Part shown: piece by piece, positions 55,028 through 63,824 of the stretch
Position numbering within the stretch: position 1 is the first letter of the stretch
How the letters are laid out: each line of letters starts with the position of its first letter
NCBI GenBank assembly: GCA_963763135.1
Contig: CAVXNJ010000012.1
Location: 806,001-870,000 of the forward strand
Source of the DNA: JANMZO01 sp963763135
GTDB taxonomy: Bacteria; Actinomycetota; Acidimicrobiia; Acidimicrobiales; JANYDT01
Direction: 5' to 3'
DNA length: 64,000 bases
Notes under the pieces: generated by a model
Database searches by the model: none
The model's input: the letters and a program-made list of their open reading frames with translations, nothing else
What the model was told of the DNA's origin: nothing
Translations under genes and position numbers: made by a program

Positions 55028-55689
55028 CCCATCAGCGCAAGGACTTCTTGCGCATCGAGCTTCCCCGACATAACGACCGCACCGTCGCTCAACGCGACAC
55101 ATTGATCGGCCCGCTCGAGAAACCCGAGTTCGTGCGTCGACACGAGGACCGCAGTCCCGTTTGCCGCTGCTTGCCCGACGAGCTCAAGGAACCCGGCCTT
55201 ACCCGACGCGTCGAGCCCGACGAACGGCTCGTCGATCAGCAGAAGCGACATCGGTCGGACGAATCCGATCGCCAACGATGTCTTCTGCCGTAGCCCTCGG
55301 CTGAACCGGGACGGCAGGTCATCTGCGCGCATACGAAGACCGAGGACATCGAGAAGGCTCCAGGCGTGCTCCTCCCAATCTTCGACTTCGTGCATCCGAG
55401 CGATGTACTCCAGATGCTCGATGACGCTTAGGTCGTCGTAGAGGACCGGGTTGTCAGAGATGTACGACGTGGCCGCCCGGGCTTCGATCGTGCCCGGCTC
55501 GTTGCCGTCGACGGTGACCTCACCGGACGTTTTGTCGAGGAGGCCCGAAATGATTCGAAGCAGCGTGCTCTTGCCCGCGCCGTTGGATCCAACGAGGGCG
55601 ACGGTTTGCCCGGCAGCGACCTTCATCGAAACCCCATCGAGGGCGAGGAGATCCCCGAAGTCCTTCACCACGTCTTGCACGATTAGCAC
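55024..55689 (-). CDS. ABC transporter ATP-binding protein
   Basis: A 221-residue ATPase: Walker A LVGSNGAGKSTLLR (about 33-46), a Q-loop region (TSYISDNPVLYDDLSV), the signature FSRGLRQKTSLAIG, Walker B LLLIDEPFVGLD and H-loop VLVSTHE. It resembles the CcmA/antibiotic-export group that pairs with ABC-2 permeases. The GTG start follows TAGCGT by 6 nt, so the mRNA is probably leaderless. Forms an operon with the permease downstream. Confidence 0.9.
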   Translation of the reverse strand: MLIVQDVVKDFGDLLALDGVSMKVAAGQTVALVGSNGAGKSTLLRIISGLLDKTSGEVTVDGNEPGTIEARAATSYISDNPVLYDDLSVIEHLEYIARMHEVEDWEEHAWSLLDVLGLRMRADDLPSRFSRGLRQKTSLAIGFVRPMSLLLIDEPFVGLDASGKAGFLELVGQAAANGTAVLVSTHELGFLERADQCVALSDGAVVMSGKLDAQEVLALMG

Positions 55690-55840
55690 GCGTCAACGCT
55701 AGTCCACGGGGTGTTCGCCGCCTCACCCGACCCTGAAGACGCTCCAGGTTGCATGATCGGCGACGGTGAAGCGGGAGAAGTGACGTGGCCCTAGCGAGAC
55801 AACGTTCAAACCCCGGGCCGTCGGCGAAAGCGGAAAGAGC

Positions 55841-55921
55841 GAGCGAAGCGAGCGAGTGCAGCTCTCGCGAGCGAAGCGAGCGAGTGCAGCTCTCGCGAGC
55901 GAAGCGAGTGAGTGCAGCTCT
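55841..55921. repeat. Three tandem 28-bp repeats
   Basis: Unit GAGCGAAGCGAGCGAGTGCA plus GCTCTCGC, at 55841-55868, 55869-55896 and 55897-55921 (last copy with one base change and cut short). It lies in the 354-bp gap between the ABC genes and the EEP gene. Nothing else is recognised in the gap. Confidence 0.85.
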
Positions 55922-56043
55922 GAGACCGAATGAACGGCCGACAGCGGTGGGTGCCGAAGTGCTGGTGGAAGGCCCGCAGGGCTGCGAAGCAGGCCCTGCG
56001 CAGACACGGCCCGCCGCCATAGAGAGTGTCCTACGATTTGGGA

Positions 56044-56847
56044 ATGTCGCTTCGGGTAATGACGTGGAACGTGTGGTGGCGATTCGGCCCGTGGGAACAG
56101 CGGCAGGCCGCGATCGTTTCGACGCTCAAGGCCGAACGCGCCGACGTCATTTGCCTGCAGGAAGTTTGGGCCAGCGATTCTGGCGACGATCAGGCGGCGA
56201 TCGTCGCGAATGCCATTGGATTTCATCACGCCCGCACCCCGACGCCGTTCTGGGAAGGGTTCTCGTTCGGTAACGCCGTGCTCAGCCGATGGCCGATTCT
56301 CGACGCGCAGACCCTTCCGCTCCCGGATGCGTCGGGTAAGGCATCGCATCGCAGCGCACTCCTGACCACGATCGACGCGCCGTTCGGACCGCTCCAGGTC
56401 GTGTCCACCCATGTCGAGTTCCGCTTCGACCGCAGCGGTACCCGTGAGATTCAAACCCGTGCGTTGGCCCGGCTCGTCGCCGGGAGCCGGAATGATCCGG
56501 AGACATCGTTTCCGGTCGTGATCGGTGGCGACTTCAATGCGCTCCCACACGCGGATGAGATGCGGCATCTCTTCGGAGCATCAACTCCGGAGCAGGAGAA
56601 TCTGATCTTCCACGATGCATGGGCACTCGCCGGCGACGGTGGCCCGGGGCACACGTGGTCGTCGACGAATCCCCATCTGGCCGATGCCACCTGGCCGAAT
56701 CGACGACTCGACTACATCCTCGTGTCATGGCCCCGTCCGAAAGCGGTCGGTACGCCGGTGGCGTGCTGGACGAGTGGCCACGTCCCGGTCAACGGCGTTG
56801 TCGCATCGGACCACTTCGCCGTCGTGGCCGACCTCCGCACCGAGTAG
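56044..56847 (+). CDS. Endonuclease/exonuclease/phosphatase (EEP) family protein
   Basis: A 267-residue metal-dependent phosphodiesterase or nuclease. The family residues are visible: Asn in MTWNVWW, Glu in CLQEVW, His in VSTHVEF, Asp and Asn in GGDFNALP, and the final Asp-His in ASDHFAVVADL. There is no signal peptide. TACGAT (56032-56037) lies 6 nt before the ATG, so the frame from 56026 is not used. Substrate could be DNA, a phospholipid or a phosphoinositide-like molecule. Confidence 0.88.
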   Translation: MSLRVMTWNVWWRFGPWEQRQAAIVSTLKAERADVICLQEVWASDSGDDQAAIVANAIGFHHARTPTPFWEGFSFGNAVLSRWPILDAQTLPLPDASGKASHRSALLTTIDAPFGPLQVVSTHVEFRFDRSGTREIQTRALARLVAGSRNDPETSFPVVIGGDFNALPHADEMRHLFGASTPEQENLIFHDAWALAGDGGPGHTWSSTNPHLADATWPNRRLDYILVSWPRPKAVGTPVACWTSGHVPVNGVVASDHFAVVADLRTE

Positions 56848-56894
56848 TAGCCGACCAGGACCGAGTAATGGCCGGAAGGGTCTTCAGGGCAGGC

Positions 56895-57506
56895 TCACCA
56901 ACGGCCGTAGTGAACCACGTCGGTCAATGGGCGGCGTGCCCGACGCGACGGTGAACCTTCACGGCCCACGTCCAACGCAGCGTCGGTCGGATATCCGAGT
57001 GCAATTGCGCCGATCGGACGCTTTCCTTCCGGCACACCAAGGTTGGCCAGCATGGCCCTTTCGTTGCGAAAGATGCCGAAGAACAGTGCGCCGAGCCCCT
57101 CATTGACGACAGCGTAAAGCAGTGCCATTCCGGCCATACCGGTATCGATGAACCAGTACGGCACGGGCCAGGCATCCTCGCTGCCACCAAGACCAGTGCG
57201 CGCTTTGTCGGGTTGGGAGTAGCGCTCGAGGTACGCCGACGCATCGGCCATCGGCAGCACGATCACGGGGGCCGCAAGCAGCCCGGGCCAACGGAACCCG
57301 GCCCGTTCGGCGATCGGGAGCGTCTGTTCCCAGAAGCGCTCCGTTTCGTCCCCTTCGAGGACCAGGAAATCGATGCCCTGGGAGAACCCGGCACTCGGGA
57401 CGCGACGGGCTTGATCGAGCATGCGGTCGAGCACATCGCGAGGTACGGGATCGGAACGGAAATCTCGAACCATCTTTCGGCGAGCCACAAGGTCAATCCA
57501 GTCCAC
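56895..57506 (-). CDS. Nitroreductase-family oxidoreductase
   Basis: A 203-residue FMN-dependent oxidoreductase. It begins with the family's RRKMVRDFRSDPVPRDVLDR, has RRVPSAGFSQGIDFLVL for FMN binding, and ends with IGAIALGYPTDA. TACGGT stands 6 nt before the GTG start. A related actinobacterial group has roles in quinone or F420 chemistry, but the substrate cannot be read here. Confidence 0.87.
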   Translation of the reverse strand: MDWIDLVARRKMVRDFRSDPVPRDVLDRMLDQARRVPSAGFSQGIDFLVLEGDETERFWEQTLPIAERAGFRWPGLLAAPVIVLPMADASAYLERYSQPDKARTGLGGSEDAWPVPYWFIDTGMAGMALLYAVVNEGLGALFFGIFRNERAMLANLGVPEGKRPIGAIALGYPTDAALDVGREGSPSRRARRPLTDVVHYGRW

Positions 57507-57578
57507 GAGAGAACCGTAGTCGTAAGCGCGCAGGATATTTCGCTAAAGGATCAACCGGAAGCAGCCGATCTTTCAATT

Positions 57579-57998
57579 ATGAATCGGGTCTCATCTCTGC
57601 ACACTCGGCGCATCGCACGACGCTTTTTGTTTTCGATGGCGGTGCCCCTGGGCGTGTTTGCTTCCGCGGCACACGCGGACACGCTCGATCAGACCCCGGC
57701 ACCGTCCCCCGACACCATCGCCAAGCAGTTCCCCGCCATTCCCTCGACGACGGTCCCCGGCATAACCCTTCCCGCCCGGCTGGCCCAGACCGACACCACG
57801 CTTCCCGGCACGTCAACGTCTGACACCACTACGGCCGACGTGCCGGTACCGGAAGCCGATCCGACCGCCACGGTCAACCCGGCTTTGGCCGAGACCGGAC
57901 TGATCAGCCAGGACGTTCTCTTCGCCGGTCTCGCTCTCCTAGCCCTTGGCACCGGCCTCGCAATGGGCGTCGACACAAAGCCACAGAAGACGAAGTAG
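57579..57998 (+). CDS. Putative sortase-anchored surface protein (LAxTG type)
   Basis: A 139-residue secreted protein. A basic N-terminus and hydrophobic FLFSMAVPLGVFASAAHA form a signal peptide with cleavage after AHA. The middle is Pro/Thr-rich with no fold. At the end comes LAETG, then a hydrophobic stretch (DVLFAGLALLALGTGLAMG) and a basic tail (KPQKTK). This is the order of a cell-wall sorting signal; LAxTG is the motif of class E sortases in high-GC actinobacteria. No sortase gene is in the window. No clear ribosome binding site precedes the ATG. Confidence 0.7.
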   Translation: MNRVSSLHTRRIARRFLFSMAVPLGVFASAAHADTLDQTPAPSPDTIAKQFPAIPSTTVPGITLPARLAQTDTTLPGTSTSDTTTADVPVPEADPTATVNPALAETGLISQDVLFAGLALLALGTGLAMGVDTKPQKTK

Positions 57999-58036
57999 CC
58001 GAAAGTAGCCGAAGCACCCGGCGGTCCTACCGTTCA

Positions 58037-58075
58037 TGTAGCCAAAGAAGCCACCAGACAACACCTACGGCTACA
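58037..58075. terminator. Hairpin between convergent surface-protein gene and nuoN
   Basis: TGTAGCC (58037-58043) and GGCTACA (58069-58075) pair and resemble the core of the hairpin after leuB. It lies between two convergent genes; weak, without T-tract. Confidence 0.4.
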
Positions 58076-58116
58076 CAAACGAAGTGTGGGGCCGCACCAA
58101 GGCGGCTCAACAGAAG

Positions 58117-59640
58117 CTAGTTCGCAACCGCTCCGATGAAGCTGGACAGGTCGACCAGCTTGGTCACCAGGGCCGGGTAGACACCGACGGCAAGGACGCC
58201 GACGACGCAGAGACCCATCGCGAGCGAGAGAGACGCCGGGATCTTGATCGGGGTCCGGTCGCCGTCGGGAACCGGGCGCATCCACATTTCCCGCATGACG
58301 CTGGCGTAGTAGTAGAACGCGATCACCGAGTTGACCGCGGCGACGGCCGCAAGACCCACGGCCCACGGGGTACCGGCGTCCATCAGCGACTTGAACACGA
58401 AGAACTTGGCCCAGAACCCACCGAACGGCGGGATGCCGGCGAGCGAGAACATGAAGATCGTCATGGCCACGGCGGGGACCGGGGCGTAGCTCAGAAGTCC
58501 ACCGTACGAACTGATCTCGCCGGAGCGCGTCTTGCGGGCCACGATGATCACGATGGAGAAAGCACCGAGGTTCATGACGGCATACACGATCAGGTAGGTC
58601 ACGATCGCATCGAAGGAACTCCGGGCCGCGGAATCGTTCGCGTGCGCAATGGCGAACGGCGCCAGGATGAAGCCCGCTTGCGCAATCGAAGAGTATGCGA
58701 GCATACGAACGATGTTCGTCTGCTTCAAGGCGATCAGGTTGCCCACGATCATCGTGGCGACGGCCAGCGTCCAAAAGACCGGCTGCCAGACGTCGGAGCG
58801 TCCGAAGAAGCCGACATAGATCAACTGCATCAGGGCCACGAAACCGGCAGCCTTCGAAGCCACCGATAGGAAGGCGGTGACCGGCGTGGGCGCACCTTCG
58901 TAGGTGTCGGGCGCCCACTGGTGGAACGGCACCGCCGATACCTTGAACGCGAATCCGACGATGATCAAGAAGATGCCGACGGTGAGAATCGGCGGGGTCG
59001 AGCCCGACCGCACCGAAGCGGCGATATCGGTGAGCAACGTTGCGCCGGTGACGCCGTAGACGAGCGACATGCCGTAGAGCATGACGGCCGAGGCGACCAC
59101 CCCGAGGAGGTAGTACTTCAGCGCGGCCTCGTTGGACTTCGAATCCCGCTTGCGCCATCCCGCCAACATGTACGCCGGAATCGACATCGTCTCAAGCGCC
59201 ACGAAGATCGTGATGAGGTCGCGTGATGAGCACATGACCACCATGCCGAGCAGCGAGCACACGAGGAGGAAGCTGAACTCCCCTTCGTAGTAGTCGCCTT
59301 CCGACAGGTACAGCGACGACAGCAACAAGACGATGTAACCACTCACCAAGAACATCGCCTTGAGGAGGAGCGCATAGTTGTCGACGACGTAGCCGCCGCC
59401 GAACATCGAACGGTCATGACCGTTTACGGCAAGGGTCAGAAGCGGGATTCCGGCCAGCGCGACGCCGATGCCGGCGATGGTCGTGATCCAGAACTTCCGT
59501 GTCTCATCGAGAAACAGGTCGATGATGAGGATGGCAACGGCAACCGCGGTCAGGACAATTTCGGGCGCTATTGCGTGGAGATCGACATGTGGGGCGTCGA
59601 ACTTGGCAGCGCCAAGCACACCCGCAAGTGTTGCGAGCAT
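58117..59640 (-). CDS. nuoN: NADH-quinone oxidoreductase subunit N
   Basis: Antiporter-like membrane subunit of complex I. The 507-residue protein has about 14 membrane segments and the family motifs ALETMSIPAYMLAGW, VPFHQWAPDTYEGAPTPVTAFLSVASKAAGF and LAYSSIAQAGFIL, with the conserved Lys and Glu of the proton path. It is the last gene of the nuo operon, 5 bp after nuoM. Confidence 0.97.
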   Translation of the reverse strand: MLATLAGVLGAAKFDAPHVDLHAIAPEIVLTAVAVAILIIDLFLDETRKFWITTIAGIGVALAGIPLLTLAVNGHDRSMFGGGYVVDNYALLLKAMFLVSGYIVLLLSSLYLSEGDYYEGEFSFLLVCSLLGMVVMCSSRDLITIFVALETMSIPAYMLAGWRKRDSKSNEAALKYYLLGVVASAVMLYGMSLVYGVTGATLLTDIAASVRSGSTPPILTVGIFLIIVGFAFKVSAVPFHQWAPDTYEGAPTPVTAFLSVASKAAGFVALMQLIYVGFFGRSDVWQPVFWTLAVATMIVGNLIALKQTNIVRMLAYSSIAQAGFILAPFAIAHANDSAARSSFDAIVTYLIVYAVMNLGAFSIVIIVARKTRSGEISSYGGLLSYAPVPAVAMTIFMFSLAGIPPFGGFWAKFFVFKSLMDAGTPWAVGLAAVAAVNSVIAFYYYASVMREMWMRPVPDGDRTPIKIPASLSLAMGLCVVGVLAVGVYPALVTKLVDLSSFIGAVAN

Positions 59641-59645
59641 GATCG

Positions 59646-61169
59646 TTACTTCCCGAAGACCTTCGTCAGCACCTGGACGGCCGGGTCAGTGACGTTGAAC
59701 ATGAGCTTCGGCCACAGGCCGAACACCACGATGCCAATGAGGAACGGGGTCCAGGCGAGCCACTCGTGCGTGGTCACATCTTCAAATTCGTGACCTTCCC
59801 ACTCGCTCTTTTGGGTTCCGAAAGCGGTGCGCTGGTAGAGCCACAGGAGATAGCCGGCAGCGAAAACGGTGCCGACCGCTGCGACGACCATAAGCGTACG
59901 GAACAATGCGACGTTCAGCGCGGGAGCCGGCTGGTAGGTAGACATGATGGCCGGGAACTCGCCCCAGAAGCCGGCCAGACCGGGAAGGCCAAGCGACGCC
60001 ATGGATGCGAAGCCGAGCACCCAGCCCATCTTCGGCATGGTCTGCAACAGACCTCCGAGGCGCTTGATCTCGAGGGTATGGAACCGTTCCTTCACGGAAC
60101 CGGCACAGAAGAAGAGCATGCCGGTGATCAAACCGTGGGCGACCATACCGAACAGTGCGGCATTGATGCCGTAGCTCGTGAGCGTCGAGATACCGAGCAT
60201 CACGTAACCCATGTGGGCCACCGACGAGAAGGCGATGAGCCGCTTCATGTCGGTCTGCGCGAGACAGCCGAGAGCACCGTAGATGATGCCGATCGCAGCG
60301 AGGATGCCAATCGCGGGAGCCCAGGTCTTGGCCGCTTCAGGAAGAATCGGAATCGCGATCTTGATGAAACCGAAGGTACCGAGCTTCAGGAGGACGGCGG
60401 CGAGGATGACCGAGCCGACGGTTGGGGCCTCGGTGTGCGCGTCGGGCAACCAGGTGTGGAACGGGAACATCGGGACCTTCACCGCGAAGCCCATGAAGAT
60501 GCCGGCGAAAATCAGCGTCTGCGTGTTCTTCGGGATGTTGGCACTCGCCACGTTGGCCGTGAGTTGCGCGATGTCGAACGTACGGCCGGCTTTGAAGTAG
60601 AGCGCCAGGAAGCCGAGGAGCATGAACGCCGAGCCGAACATCGTGTACAGGAAGAACTTGATCGACGCGTACTGCCGGTTCGGTCCGCCCCACACGCCGA
60701 TGAGGAAGTACATCGGGAGGAGGGTGAGTTCGAAGAAGACGAAGAACAGGATCAGGTCCTGGGCGACGAAGACACCGTTCATGCCGACTTCGAGCAGCAG
60801 CATCAAGGCGAGGACGGCCTTGGGATTGTGCGGCTCAGGCCAGTGATCCCACGAGTAGATGACGCAGAGCACGATCACGACCGTCGACAGCATCAGCATC
60901 GGGAGACCCATGCCGTTGAGGCCGATGTGGAAGCGCGAGTTGATCACCGGGATCCACTCTTTGTTCTGCACGAACTGGTTGTCACCGGCTCGATCGAAGT
61001 TGAAGTAGGTGAGCGTAACGATGGTCATGACCATCGTGGCGAGGGCGAAGCCCAGGCCAACCGCCTTCATGCTCGCTTCGTCGTCGCGTGGCATAAGCGC
61101 CACCGCAACTGAGCCGAGCAACGGCAGGAAGATGATGAGGGTAAGACCCCAGCTATTTACAAAATCCAT
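59646..61169 (-). CDS. nuoM: NADH-quinone oxidoreductase subunit M
   Basis: Antiporter-like membrane subunit of complex I, 507 residues, about 14 membrane segments. Motifs: FFVFFELTLLPMYFLIGVWG with the key Glu, FPFHTWLPDAHTEAPT, and AFSSVAHMGYVMLGI. It follows nuoL by 17 bp. Confidence 0.97.
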   Translation of the reverse strand: MDFVNSWGLTLIIFLPLLGSVAVALMPRDDEASMKAVGLGFALATMVMTIVTLTYFNFDRAGDNQFVQNKEWIPVINSRFHIGLNGMGLPMLMLSTVVIVLCVIYSWDHWPEPHNPKAVLALMLLLEVGMNGVFVAQDLILFFVFFELTLLPMYFLIGVWGGPNRQYASIKFFLYTMFGSAFMLLGFLALYFKAGRTFDIAQLTANVASANIPKNTQTLIFAGIFMGFAVKVPMFPFHTWLPDAHTEAPTVGSVILAAVLLKLGTFGFIKIAIPILPEAAKTWAPAIGILAAIGIIYGALGCLAQTDMKRLIAFSSVAHMGYVMLGISTLTSYGINAALFGMVAHGLITGMLFFCAGSVKERFHTLEIKRLGGLLQTMPKMGWVLGFASMASLGLPGLAGFWGEFPAIMSTYQPAPALNVALFRTLMVVAAVGTVFAAGYLLWLYQRTAFGTQKSEWEGHEFEDVTTHEWLAWTPFLIGIVVFGLWPKLMFNVTDPAVQVLTKVFGK

Positions 61170-61186
61170 GGCGTTTGCGGAGACTC

Positions 61187-63508
61187 CTAGACGAACAGGG
61201 CGAGGGCGAGGCCGATGATGCCAACACCACCGAGGAACAGAGCGGCGTAGTTTTGAACACGGCCACTTTGGAGGATGCGAAGGATGCCGCCGCCGTCGCG
61301 GGCTGCGGATCCGGAACCGTTGACGAGACCGTCGACGAGACCTTGGTCAACATATTTGTATACGAGCCTGCCGCTGGCGGCAGCCCCGGTGCCAACCGTG
61401 TTGACCACACCGTCGAGGACGTTTTGGTTAACCCAGTAAGCACCCTTGGCGATCGGTCCCTTGATGGAGCCGACGACCACCCCGGTCCACAGATGGTCGA
61501 GGTAGTACTTGTTTTTGAGGAAGTTGTAGAACCAGCGAGCCGGGGCGAAACGGCGAACGAGACCGACGTTGCCCTTCAGCACGACGTAGTAGATATACGA
61601 GGCGACGATGCCACCAACCGCGAGAGCGATCGACGGAGCGGCGACGCTCCAGGTGAACTCGCGAAGCAGGCCGTTGTGCACGATCGATTCCTCGAACACA
61701 TCGTTGGCGATGAAATGCTCGAACCAGTACTTGCCCGGCCATTGCAGCAGGCCGACGAGGAGGGCCGGGACGGCGAGGAACACCAACGGGGCCAGAATCC
61801 ACCAGTTCGATTCCTGCGGTCCGTCGTGACCTCCGTGATCGTCGCCGTGAGCTCCGTGGGTGTCGTGCGAATCAACCGCGTGGGCAGCATGCACATCAAC
61901 GACGTGCGTGTCGTGCTCATCTTGAACTTCGGCCTCGTGGCCGTGGTCGTCGTGGGCCAGGTGCAACCGGTTCTCACCGAAGAACGTCTTGTACATGACC
62001 CGGGTCATGTAGGCCGCAGTCAGGAAGGCACCAACTGAGCCCGCGGCGAACGCGAAACCGAAGTGGTTCTCCTTGGCATGCGTGAGAATCTCGTCTTTGG
62101 AGAAGAACCCCGAGAACGGCGGAATTCCGCAAAGGGCGAAGTAGCCGACGGTGAAGGTCCCGAACGTCCACTTCATGTACTTGCGAAGACCGCCCATCCG
62201 GTCCATCTCGAAGGAGTGGTGGCTACCCGAGTGCGAGATGGAGCCCGCAGCCTGGAAGAGGAGGGCCTTGAAGAAGGCGTGCGTGAAGAGGTGGAAGATC
62301 GCTCCGGCCCAGGCACCGACCGACAGACCCATCACCATGTAGCCGAGCTGCGAAACCGTGGAGTACGCGAGGACTTTCTTGATGTCGGTTTGGACGAACG
62401 CGAGTAGCGCGGCCATCACGATCGTGATCGAGCCGATCCACGCTCCGAGGTTCATACCACCGGCCGCAATCGAGAAGCCCTTGAAGAACACGCCGTAGAG
62501 CCGACCGAAAAGGTACACACCGGCGACGACCATGGTGGCCGCGTGGATGAGCGACGAGGCCGGAGTAGGGCCGGCCATGGCGTCGGGCAACCAGGTGTGG
62601 AGGGGGAACTGGGCCGACTTGCCGATCACGCCGGTAAAGAGGCAGCACGCCGAGACGAGCAGCAGGCTCTGCTTGATTCCACCGGTCAGCGCGAGGTGGT
62701 TGGTGTGGGCGATGTCGAAGCTCTGACCCGAAGCCCAGAACAAGATGATGATGCCGATGAGGAGACCGATATCGCCCGTGCGGGTTGTGAGAAACGCCTT
62801 GACCGCCGCCGTGGAATTGTTGTGGTCCTCCCACCAGTGACCGATCAGCAGGAACGAGCACAGACCCATCATTTCCCAGCCGAAGAGCAGGCCGAGGGTC
62901 GTTGCACTCTGGACCATCCAAAGCATGGCGGCGGTGAACAGCGCGAGCGAGGCGAAGTAGTGCACGAAGCGGCTGTCGGTCCGCAGGTACTCACGAGAGA
63001 AAATATGTACACAGAACGAAATGAAGCTGACCACGAAGAGCATCGCTACGGCGAAACCGTCGATGTGGCTACCTAGTTCGATCTTGATGTTGCCGTCGTT
63101 GTACCAGGTGATGAGGTTTCGAACCGGCTCCCGGAGAAGAGCAGGTCCCTCTTCTTCTGCAGTCTTCACGGACGCGGCCTTGACGGCGAAACCTTTGCTT
63201 CCGCCCGCAGACAACGCGGCGTGGGTTTCCTCGGTCACCGTCTCGTCGGCATGCTCAGCGGGAGTCCCGCCTTCGGCAGCTCCACCTTCAGCGGTCGCGG
63301 CCTCAGCGGAATGCTCGGCCGTCGTGGCGACCGGTACCTTCTCTCGCTGGTTCCACTGGACCCCGGCGACGGTCGACAGGACAAGGCACGCGGTGACGGC
63401 CAACTGACCGACCCACCAACCGCCCTGCGGCAGCTTCTTGCCAAGGAACAAAATGATGACGAATGCCCCGACCATCAGGGCCGGAAGAATCCAAGCGTTT
63501 TCGAGCAC
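61187..63508 (-). CDS. nuoL: NADH-quinone oxidoreductase subunit L, with His-rich loop
   Basis: Proton-pumping subunit of complex I with the long lateral helix. The 773-residue protein is longer than the common 610-650. Core motifs are intact: FGWEMMGLCSFLLIGHWW, FPLHTWLPDAMAGPTPASSLIHAATMV and AYSTVSQLGYMVMGL. Two inserts explain the length: an Ala/Glu/Thr-rich stretch near residues 55-105, and a His/Asp-rich stretch near 515-560 with more than ten His (for example HDDHGHEAE and HGAHGDDHGGHDG). The latter may bind metal. It starts 8 bp after nuoK. Confidence 0.95.
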   Translation of the reverse strand: MLENAWILPALMVGAFVIILFLGKKLPQGGWWVGQLAVTACLVLSTVAGVQWNQREKVPVATTAEHSAEAATAEGGAAEGGTPAEHADETVTEETHAALSAGGSKGFAVKAASVKTAEEEGPALLREPVRNLITWYNDGNIKIELGSHIDGFAVAMLFVVSFISFCVHIFSREYLRTDSRFVHYFASLALFTAAMLWMVQSATTLGLLFGWEMMGLCSFLLIGHWWEDHNNSTAAVKAFLTTRTGDIGLLIGIIILFWASGQSFDIAHTNHLALTGGIKQSLLLVSACCLFTGVIGKSAQFPLHTWLPDAMAGPTPASSLIHAATMVVAGVYLFGRLYGVFFKGFSIAAGGMNLGAWIGSITIVMAALLAFVQTDIKKVLAYSTVSQLGYMVMGLSVGAWAGAIFHLFTHAFFKALLFQAAGSISHSGSHHSFEMDRMGGLRKYMKWTFGTFTVGYFALCGIPPFSGFFSKDEILTHAKENHFGFAFAAGSVGAFLTAAYMTRVMYKTFFGENRLHLAHDDHGHEAEVQDEHDTHVVDVHAAHAVDSHDTHGAHGDDHGGHDGPQESNWWILAPLVFLAVPALLVGLLQWPGKYWFEHFIANDVFEESIVHNGLLREFTWSVAAPSIALAVGGIVASYIYYVVLKGNVGLVRRFAPARWFYNFLKNKYYLDHLWTGVVVGSIKGPIAKGAYWVNQNVLDGVVNTVGTGAAASGRLVYKYVDQGLVDGLVNGSGSAARDGGGILRILQSGRVQNYAALFLGGVGIIGLALALFV

Positions 63509-63516
63509 GGTCGACC

Positions 63517-63816
63517 TCAGCCTTTCATCTGCGCGACGTCGGAAATGTCGATGTTGCGACGGTTCCGGTAGATGAGTAGGACAATGGCCAGACCGACGCC
63601 GACTTCAGCAGCGGCGACCGCAATCGCAAACAGGGCGAACACGTGACCGATGATGTTGTCGTTGCGCACGGAGAAGGCGATCAGGTTCATGTTGACGGAG
63701 TTGATCATCAACTCGATCGACATGAGCACGAGCACTGCGTTGCGGCGGGCGAGCACTCCGTAGACACCGCAGCAGAAGAGAAAAGCGGCGAGGATCAGAA
63801 ACTGGTTGATCATCAT
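63517..63816 (-). CDS. nuoK: NADH-quinone oxidoreductase subunit K
   Basis: A 99-residue three-helix membrane subunit of complex I. Motifs: GVYGVLARRNAVLVLMSIEL with the conserved Glu of helix 2, NLIAFS, and AAAEVGVGLAIVLLIYRNR with the Glu of helix 3. Two ATG codons in a row open the gene (63816 or 63813). Confidence 0.97.
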   Translation of the reverse strand: MMINQFLILAAFLFCCGVYGVLARRNAVLVLMSIELMINSVNMNLIAFSVRNDNIIGHVFALFAIAVAAAEVGVGLAIVLLIYRNRRNIDISDVAQMKG

Positions 63817-63824
63817 GGCGGCGT

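Noticed and set aside
55841..55921. CRISPR array
   Set aside because: The 28-bp units follow each other directly, with no spacers, and no cas gene is present.
59766..61112. 448-residue open frame on the plus strand
   Set aside because: Exactly antisense to nuoM; composition (Arg/Glu/His-rich) is that of a high-GC shadow frame. The same holds for the long plus-strand frames at 6721-7920 and 10167-11252.
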